The notes under the pieces: model-generated
The model's input: the letters and a program-made list of their open reading frames with translations, nothing else
What the model was told of the DNA's origin: nothing
Database searches by the model: none
Assembly: GCA_039105265.1 (NCBI GenBank)
Contig: JAPFFF010000027.1
Span: 1,736,001 to 1,800,000, forward strand
DNA from: Tritrichomonas musculus
Lineage: Eukaryota; Parabasalia; Tritrichomonadida; Tritrichomonadidae
Direction: 5' to 3'
DNA length: 64,000 bases
Part shown: piece after piece, positions 57,231-64,000 of the stretch
How the letters are laid out: the number at the start of each line of letters is the position of its first letter
How positions within the stretch are numbered: position 1 is the stretch's first letter
Translations under genes and position numbers: made by a program

Positions 57231-59718
57231 TTATTGGTCATTTTTACAATTTAAAATAATATCAATGATTTCTTGAAGACCATATAGCTTGGCAAAATCA
57301 AGTGGAGATAAATAAGAAAATAATAAATAATTCCATTATAAATAAATTTCAATAAAAAAATAAAACGACTGTATACTCTTTATCAATTCGATCGCATGTT
57401 ATAAGAACTTTAACAGTATCTGTGTTTATATGTTTTAATGCAAGAAGGAGTGGTGTCATACCATAACTATCCTTTATATTAACATCAGTTTTTTGATTAT
57501 TAACGAAAAGTTTAACTATTTCAGCAAAACCTTTTTTAGCAGCTATGTGAAGAGCCGTTGTCCCATCAGAAAGCTTTACATTTGGATCAGCTCTTTCTTG
57601 ATTAAGAAAAATTCTAACAAATTCAATTTTATTTGAAGAAACAAGTAAATGAATCAAATAATAACCGTCATATCTAGGTCGATTTAGGTCAATTCTCTCG
57701 CAATTGCAAATAATTGTAAAAGTATTTATAAAGCCTGTGAAAGAAGCGATAAAAGGCAGATTTTCTCCCTCTTTATCAACCTCGTCATAATCTAAAACAT
57801 CTTTATATTTCGTTAGAATCATTCTTACTAAATCATATTTACCATCGGCAACACAATAATTCAAGGCTGATTTATTTCTAAAATCTCTTACATTTACATT
57901 TGCATCTTTATGATTCATTAATGCTATAAAAGTATCACAATCGTCGCCTCTTGTTGATCCATGCAATGGACTATCTTTAAATTTGTCGCCCAATTCCCAA
58001 ATTATATCTTTATGAGCAAGAAGGATGTTAATAGCATCTATTGAGCAATTTGCGGCAGCATAATAAAGTGGAGTTAAATTAAGATTATCAAATACGTTAA
58101 CATTAACTCCATTTGCAATACAGAATAGAAGAATTAATGTATTATTAGAAGAAGCAGCGCGATGTATAATAGTACCTGTTTGAAAATAGCTTTCTTCCAA
58201 GTTTACCTTCATTGTTGATAAAATCCATTGAAAAAGTGTAAAACGATAACTTTCAACAACCAAAGAAATTGAGCCAATATCGAAATCATAACCAAGTTTT
58301 TGTAGTGTTAAAATAATTGTGTTAGAACCACCAATAACAGCAAATTGCATTACATTTAAACCAATGTCATCTTCTAATTTTGGATCAGCTCCGTTTTCGA
58401 GAAGAAAAGCGAAGCATTTTTCGGAGCCATAATAAGCTGCCAATTGGAGAAGAGTGCATCTATTTTTTAATTGTGGATAACGAATAAAAATATTACCTTT
58501 TACTCGCATATTATAATCTATAATTTCTTCATTTTCAACATTATTTAAATCAATGTCTTTCTTTCTTGTTTTCCTTCTTTTAATGAAGAAATCAACGTCA
58601 TCATGACGTATTGCATAAAGTGAAGTTCCCTTTTGAAAACCGCAATTTTCTATTAATTCGCCGTGATCTCGCCAATTGTTCCGATCTGATTCTTCAAAAT
58701 TTAAAAAGAACTCATTGAATGAAAAGGGAAGTCGTGAATATCGAGTCCGCTTCTTCATGTCGTCATATAAATTTTGATAACGAGAAGGTGAAAAAATTTT
58801 TATCAATGGAACAAAATAGGCAAAAACATTCATTTGGTTGATCTCTATTGTAATTGAATTATTAAAAAAATCATCGATGTATTTGTAGTATTTACTGTTG
58901 TTATTAAAAATTTCAATGCACTTGTAGATGCAGAAAAGTCGCCACGGTTGTTTGGTGACCGATTGAGTAATGGTGAAAATTCGGTCTTGAAAAAGTGTCA
59001 AAATATTGACAGATTTCATAATAAAATCATTAAAAAAAGTGTCATTTTGAAATTCAAATGCAGCTGATGAAAGATTGGCAGTTTTGAAGTCATTCCCAGT
59101 GCTATCGTTGCCGTTAACGGTTGTTTTTATTTGCGGTGTTTTTGGGTTTTCGGTTTTCGGTTGTGACGGTTTTTGGTGAATGATTGAGATGTTTCCGGGT
59201 TCTTTTTCATCTCTCCCTTTATGGTCCCCTTTTTGATTTAAATTTTCAATCCACATTAACGGTTTTAATGGTATTGTGTTTTGCTCGTTTTTTCGCTTTG
59301 TAATGTTGAGTTCTTTGTTGGCGTATAATCGGCATGTTTGGTCGGTTTCTAATAAATACTTAAATGTAAAAACTTTATGGTCAATGCTGTCTTTCGTTTG
59401 GGCCCCTGAGTTTACCGAATTTTTTATTTTTATCGCATTTTCAATTGTTTGGTTTAATGAAAATAATAAAAAAGCGTATTTCCCTACATAAAATTCGCGA
59501 TATTTACAGCATAGAAAAACGTTGTCAACAAATCTGATCAATAAATCTGGGTCTCGCATAAAAATTGATTTCATAAGAGTATCACATATAAATTCAAAAT
59601 TAGAATCATCAAGAGCCATCAAAATATCTTGTAGATTAGCAATGAGTTCTGCCCTATCAAGGCCTTCAGGTGATAAATAGTCTAAAAGATCTTCTTTCCT
59701 TAATGTATTAAGATTCAT
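57231..59718 (-). CDS. DUF3447-type ankyrin-repeat protein with disrupted 3' end
   Basis: The main frame runs from the ATG at 59718 to a stop at 57349 (789 residues). A helical head (MNLNTLRKEDLLDYLSPEGL and following, about 1-120), a polar linker and a second helical block precede ankyrin repeats from about residue 410. Examples are CTLLQLAAYYGSEKCFAFLL, LTPLYYAAANCSIDAINILL, TTALHIAAKKGFAEIVKLFV and MTPLLLALKHINTDTVKVLI. The head-plus-ankyrin layout is that of the huge trichomonad ankyrin family. The last residues after CDRIDKEYTVV are Leu/Phe/Tyr from an A/T run. About 30-115 bases further on, another minus-strand frame encodes SPLDFAKLYGLQEIIDIIL and ends at a stop at 57231-57233, which looks like the lost final repeat. 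The gene is thus nearly whole but frameshifted at its 3' end. Confidence 0.8.
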
Positions 59719-61969
59719 CTGTTATAAAAATGCCACTTTTTTAACAAAAATTCAGAAGAATCCAGAAATTGGTATTGCTATTTTAAAATAAATATCATTT
59801 TATGGTTTATTTATTCATTTAACACAAAAAATGTATTATTTACTACCAAAATTTTTATCAGGTTATTTTCGCTTATTTAAAGCATTTGATTTATATTTTA
59901 TTAAGTAAAAAAGCTAAAAGTATTTGAAAATTATTTAAATAGAAGGGGATATATTCAAAAAAAATTGAATTTTTTACTTGACATTTTTTATGAATAAGAT
60001 TTTAATTTGTGAAGAAAATTGAAAAGATTTATTTAAAACGATTTTCTTTAAATTGAGAGAATAATGTTTGATGTATTCAAATATATATATCTTTTTAAGA
60101 AAATTGAAATAAGCAATAAATTATTTATCGAATGATTTTATATTAAATAAATAGTATAATGCTCTTTTTAGAAACTCATCCACATTTTACATTATCCCAT
60201 CCACCTAGTTTAAATAGTGTAAAGTTTTCAAATTTCAATTTGAAATTGACAATAAAGGCGGTTTTTATTATTTTAACTTTTTAAATAGGTGTTTTTTCAA
60301 AGTAAAATCTCATATTTCTATCAATTTATTATGTTATTTTGGAAATACAAATTCGTTAAATTCCTTAAATCTCTTTTTTATTTATTGACATTTGATTTTC
60401 AATTGAAATTGGTGAGAAATATAAAAAAAAAAAACGAAAAAAAAATAAGAGCAAATGAATCTCCAATTTTTATTCAAAAACAATTTATATTTAAATTTTC
60501 CAAATATACATGTCCAAGAGCTATAGTATGTATTTTAAATCAGATGATATTCAAAAAATATTTGAATGTAATCAGATGATATTCAAAAAGTATTTGTAAA
60601 TTAAATATCTCTTTAAAAAGCTTATAGCAATATGAAACTATATGTAATATACACATTTGTACTTATTAATGTATCTATTAAAGGCCTCGCCAAATAAAAA
60701 TTTCTAATACCAATCTATTCATTTGTTTTCAATTTCATTTGATAATTCTGAAGGTGAAACAAATTTGATAACAGAAGCCTAAGATATAAAATTAAAATGA
60801 AAATGACTCTTGAGTTTTAAATAGCCTAGCATTATCAAATTGATATTAAAATCAAAATGGCAATGATTAAATATTCGTTTTTGATTAAAATGGCTGTAAT
60901 TAATATTCGTTTTTCAAAAAGTGGAATGTAAATAAACTTTTTGAGAATACTTGGCTTTGAATTTATTGACCAATTAGCAATCAAATAAAGGTAGTATCAC
61001 AATTTATGTTAACTCAGCATCTAGTATGTTGATTTGAAATATTTTGATATCAAATTGCTGATTATGCTTAAAAGAATGTATAAATGGTCCTTAAAACCAA
61101 TTTTTTGTATCTTTTTAAAAAATTGAATATTATCAGCAACTTCATCAAAAAACAATATTTTCTTTTTATATTCGAGATTAATAAAGCATATTTAATGATA
61201 TAGTAAGCTAGTGATGGAAAATGACAATTCTATTTAAATAAAAAAATTGATTTTCGAATAAATATGCAGTTTTGAAATAATTCTCTTACACTTTGTTATT
61301 ATTTCAAAATATTTCGTACATAAGATATTATTATGTTAAATAATACAAAAAGGTACATATCCCAACAGTCAATTTTGAGAAAAAGTTGATTCTTTTGATT
61401 AAATATCGATTTTTCATTTTACTTGGATGGGAATGAACTTTTGATTGCATTAAAATAGTTCTATATCATATAATGCAAGTATTTATCAACTTTATATTGG
61501 TGTTTTCATCAAATATATATATTACAGAAAAAATGTTATTATTGCAATATATAATATATTTATATCTATATTAAAATAAATAAACGGAATAATATTGAAA
61601 TTTTATGATTATTAATGTGAAAATAATATATTATAAGTAAATAAAATTCAGAATTTAAAAAGGAGTAAAACTTTTTGATAATGATATTATCAAAAAATTG
61701 AAATGTTTTTTTTTTTTTTTTATTAAAGAACTTTTTGAAATACTTTTGCATATGAAATAAATTACAATATCTTCAAAATGACTGCTAATAATTCCAATGT
61801 TTTGCTTATTATATTTTAAATATATAATTATTATAATTATATATTTATATGAAAGAATTTCGTAAGAGAATTAGAGTGAGACGACTTTTATGCAAATATA
61901 AAATCATAGTAAAAAAAAAAGGAAAATTATAAAAATATTTATATATAAAACTATCATATCATATTATAT
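59719..61969. other. 2.25-kb intergenic region with short direct repeats
   Basis: No gene is supported; the frame at 60289-60579 is Lys/Phe-rich low complexity. A 32-bp tandem duplication (AATCAGATGATATTCAAAAA and following) lies at 60538-60600. AAAATGGC..T.ATTAA.TATTCG with TTTTT is duplicated near 60857-60915. CATCCAC occurs twice near 60178-60212. No terminal inverted repeats with a clear target duplication were found. Confidence 0.5.
60538..60600. repeat. 32-bp direct tandem duplication
   Basis: AATCAGATGATATTCAAAAA plus ATATTTGAATGT is followed immediately by a second copy that diverges after about 26 bases. A simple local duplication in intergenic DNA. Confidence 0.75.
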
Positions 61970-63436
61970 TTATGATTTGTCAACTTTTCCAATAAAAGCA
62001 GCCAAGGCTATGGTAAATAGCATTGGAGGTACCAAACCTGGAACAGTTTCAATAATTACTGTTGTTTTTGATTCTTTCATTACAGCAATTAATTCTTCAT
62101 TATCAGGAGAATAGAAAATCCAGTTTGACTTTGTTGGAATAATACTATTATTTCTTTTACCAAAAACCATTTCAATTGATTCAGGTGAATCTAAATCACA
62201 ATTAGGAGGCTGATTGACCAAGTTATTTGGTAATCCTGATAACTGAACAAAAGAATGTAAAAAGACAGAAATATAATGAAAAGGTTTTTTGACATCAACT
62301 AACCTCATTGAAAAAATTTCTGTATCATAAATTGAGCCATTTCGAAGTGAGAGTGAAGAATTTTGATTGCCTAGTAACAAAGTATATGGCTTTAACGATC
62401 CACTTTTTGCATCTAGTAAATCGAATGGTAATTTTTTCTTTTTTTTGGAATATATAGCTTCAATTAAACTTTTGTTTCCTAAAGATAAAACGTACTTCTT
62501 TTTTTTCTTCGGGATTCGTGATATTGTTGTTTTCTCCATTCTATAAAAATATTTTTCTGTGATTTTTGGCGCTTGAATAGGAATAGATTCTATTTCTATA
62601 TTGGATTGGGAAATTGGTTCAGAATTCGTATTTAAGTTTGGTGCTTGATTTGTAGTTATATTAGAATTGGATTGTTGATCCGGATTAGTATTTGATATAA
62701 GATTTTGATCGTTAACAATATTAGAATTTGAATTTTGTTTAAGATTTTGGTCATTTAAAGATGGTGTTGGTAAGTTAGTATTATTTTCTGACGAATATGA
62801 GTATTCTTCATCTTGGCTTTCAGCATATGACGAATAAGAATAATATTCTTGTTGAATATCTTTTATTTTAATTATTGTTGGTGAAATTGGTTCTTTAGGT
62901 GAGCCAGGAGGTCTAGGCTTGAATTTAGGCTGATGTGTATATTCAACTTTTTGATTTGAATTATTTGGCGAATTATATTGTTTGTTATTTATTGGGATTG
63001 GCCTTCTTTTGAGACCAACTGCTCCATTTCTGTTTGGAGGAATAGGCCTATGGGGTTCAATAATTTCTTTGACATTTCCGTTTGAATTTATAGATGGAGA
63101 TTGATTTTTGTTTTGATGATGTATTCTCTTTGATTCTCTATTTTTCTCGTTAGTTCCAGTTGTTATAAGCTGTTCCTGATCAATATTTTGTTGATTTTCA
63201 AGTGCTTTTTGATTAGCATTCTGCCTTCGTAAAATATATTCTTCATCATCGGATGAGAATCTTTTCCTTATTAAATCAGATTTTTCAACATCAGTGTTAT
63301 GATCAGCACTTTGATTGTTTGATCCAATATCATATTGGTCTTGAGTTTTAGATTTTTTTAATGAATTTTTGGACTTTATAGGTGATAAAAGGTGAGGTTT
63401 TTCTATATCATGAGTAAATTCGACTGCTTTTATCAT
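61970..63436 (-). CDS. Tubby-like protein with disordered N-terminus
   Basis: A 488-residue protein. Residues 1-300 are hydrophilic, Asn/Ser/Pro/Lys/Gln-rich and without a domain, including Asn-Ser-Asn repeats near 235-275. The last 190 residues resemble the tubby C-terminal domain. A FYRMEKTTISRI opening (compare C.IERDKSG) leads to YVLSLGN.....EAIYSKKKKKLPFDLLDA (YFLHLE....FLLAGRKRKKSKTSNYLI). Later strands end in FTIALAAFIGKVD (compare QAF.L.VA.F.GKV). Tubby domains bind phosphoinositides and link membranes to cilia or transcription. The similarity is recognisable but distant, and LURP-one/scramblase relatives share the fold, so the assignment is moderate. Two proline-rich stretches near residues 130-185 may bind partners. 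The gene is intact, with the ATG at 63436. Confidence 0.6.
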   Translation of the reverse strand: MIKAVEFTHDIEKPHLLSPIKSKNSLKKSKTQDQYDIGSNNQSADHNTDVEKSDLIRKRFSSDDEEYILRRQNANQKALENQQNIDQEQLITTGTNEKNRESKRIHHQNKNQSPSINSNGNVKEIIEPHRPIPPNRNGAVGLKRRPIPINNKQYNSPNNSNQKVEYTHQPKFKPRPPGSPKEPISPTIIKIKDIQQEYYSYSSYAESQDEEYSYSSENNTNLPTPSLNDQNLKQNSNSNIVNDQNLISNTNPDQQSNSNITTNQAPNLNTNSEPISQSNIEIESIPIQAPKITEKYFYRMEKTTISRIPKKKKKYVLSLGNKSLIEAIYSKKKKKLPFDLLDAKSGSLKPYTLLLGNQNSSLSLRNGSIYDTEIFSMRLVDVKKPFHYISVFLHSFVQLSGLPNNLVNQPPNCDLDSPESIEMVFGKRNNSIIPTKSNWIFYSPDNEELIAVMKESKTTVIIETVPGLVPPMLFTIALAAFIGKVDKS

Positions 63437-63878
63437 CGGTAATTAATATTAAATTCTATTGAATGTGTAAACAAAATTAAAATTTAATTATTCAATCATC
63501 TACGTTATAAATAATTTTGTTCTCAAAAAATGGACCAAGTAATATAAATGGATTATATAATATAAACTGAATTTTCTTATGATTTTACTTATATTTATTG
63601 TTATTTTATGGGTCAAAAAAAGAATAAATTAATATAAAATATTATATTTTTAATGATAAGTGAAAAACAATATCTACTGATATAAAAAAATAATATTTTA
63701 CTGAAGAGCACGTTAGAATTTTCATAAGCAATTCAAAATGTAAACTTTTTAAATGATCTGAAAAACATATCATTTTACATGAGTTTTGCCTATTTGCCTT
63801 TAATATTAAAAAAACAAATGTTATTTTCCGAATAATAAGATAAATTATCATAATATATTTATAAAAATAAAATAAAAT
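63437..63878. other. AT-rich intergenic region
   Basis: 442 bp separating two minus-strand genes. It holds the promoter of the tubby-like gene; ATTTTTTGAGAAC lies about 95 bases upstream and TTCAATAG about 25 bases upstream of its start. No repeat or RNA gene was seen. Confidence 0.4.
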
Positions 63879-64000
63879 CTAGCAAGTAAAAACATCATCA
63901 TCTTCTTCTTGAACCGACTGCAGCATTTTGCTTGCATAATCTTGAACGCGTTGAAGTTCCTCTTGATCTTTTTGAATTGCAAGATTAAATTCGAGTCTGT
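63879..64000 (-). CDS. C-terminus of a coiled-coil protein, cut by the window edge
   Basis: The last 39-40 codons of a minus-strand gene are visible, reading LEFNLAIQKDQEELQRVQDY, then SKMLQSVQEEDDDVFTC and a TAG at 63879-63881. The heptad spacing of Leu/Ile/Val and the Glu/Gln content indicate a coiled coil with an acidic tail. The frame stays open to the end of the window, so the gene continues beyond it. Family unknown. Confidence 0.7.
   Translation of the reverse strand, partial: RLEFNLAIQKDQEELQRVQDYASKMLQSVQEEDDDVFTC

Noticed and set aside
60289-60579. 96-codon frame in the intergenic region
   Set aside because: Lys/Phe/Asn low-complexity translation over A/T runs, with no start context or homology.
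1-64000. CRISPR arrays, rRNA genes, tRNA genes and introns
   Set aside because: No regularly spaced repeat-spacer pattern, no rRNA or tRNA signature, and no GTATGT with a downstream ACTAAC-ACAG pattern was seen in or between genes.

Overview
The window looks like nuclear DNA of a parabasalid protist, most likely a Tritrichomonas foetus-type genome; the species is inferred, not proven. The DNA is very AT-rich, the standard genetic code is used, and every large gene is an uninterrupted reading frame. I saw no trichomonad intron signal (GTATGT ... ACTAAC-ACAG). The protein families also fit: ankyrin proteins with BTB-like heads, Sel1-repeat proteins fused to kinases, Asn/Ser-rich VPS9 proteins and ABCB half transporters. 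Several genes have TCA-Py-T/A initiator-like sites or a TTTTTGAAT block about 50 bases before the ATG. Some candidate frames begin at TTG or GTG, so I moved those starts to the first good ATG.

Layout. 1-5.9 kb carries no gene. It is a graveyard of small non-autonomous DNA transposons: a 569-bp element with an 8-bp target duplication, three TA-flanked elements that appear nested, a 587-bp hAT-type element with a perfect 8-bp duplication, and a weaker candidate. 5.9-23.3 kb is the housekeeping block: a single-pass membrane protein, the Spb1/FTSJ3 rRNA methyltransferase, an FKBP15-like coiled-coil protein, two adjacent VPS9-type (Rab5 GEF-like) proteins and a PlsC-family acyltransferase. 24.6-29.5 kb holds a 1,598-residue ankyrin protein.

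29.8-40.0 kb is a decaying accessory region. A kinase-Sel1 gene on the minus strand has two in-frame stops and has lost its 5' half. A large plus-strand gene with ankyrin repeats, a SecA-type translocase ATPase core and UBA-like modules is broken in many places. The truncated end of the kinase gene carries an inverted 40-bp copy of the ankyrin gene's N-terminal coding sequence. 40.0-41.5 kb contains an inverted-repeat element with an unusually long 15-bp flanking duplication, plus unidentified gene relics.

41.8-47.0 kb is a 1,753-residue HEAT-like protein of unknown role. 47-50 kb is intergenic, with one gene relic that ends in a strong hairpin and one 624-bp TIR element. 50-54.2 kb has two ABCB half transporters in divergent orientation sharing a 350-bp promoter region. 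54.3-55.5 kb is an RNF32-like RING-IQ-RING protein. 56.1-56.6 kb is a divergent eIF4E, bracketed by inverted copies of a dispersed repeat. 57.3-59.7 kb is a second ankyrin protein whose 3' end appears frameshifted. 62.0-63.4 kb is a tubby-like protein, and the window closes inside a coiled-coil gene.

The most unusual system is the ankyrin-SecA-UBA fusion, a bacterial-type preprotein translocase motor in a cytosolic eukaryotic architecture. It is seen here only as a pseudogene. The dense collection of internally deleted transposons with readable target duplications is the second point of interest.
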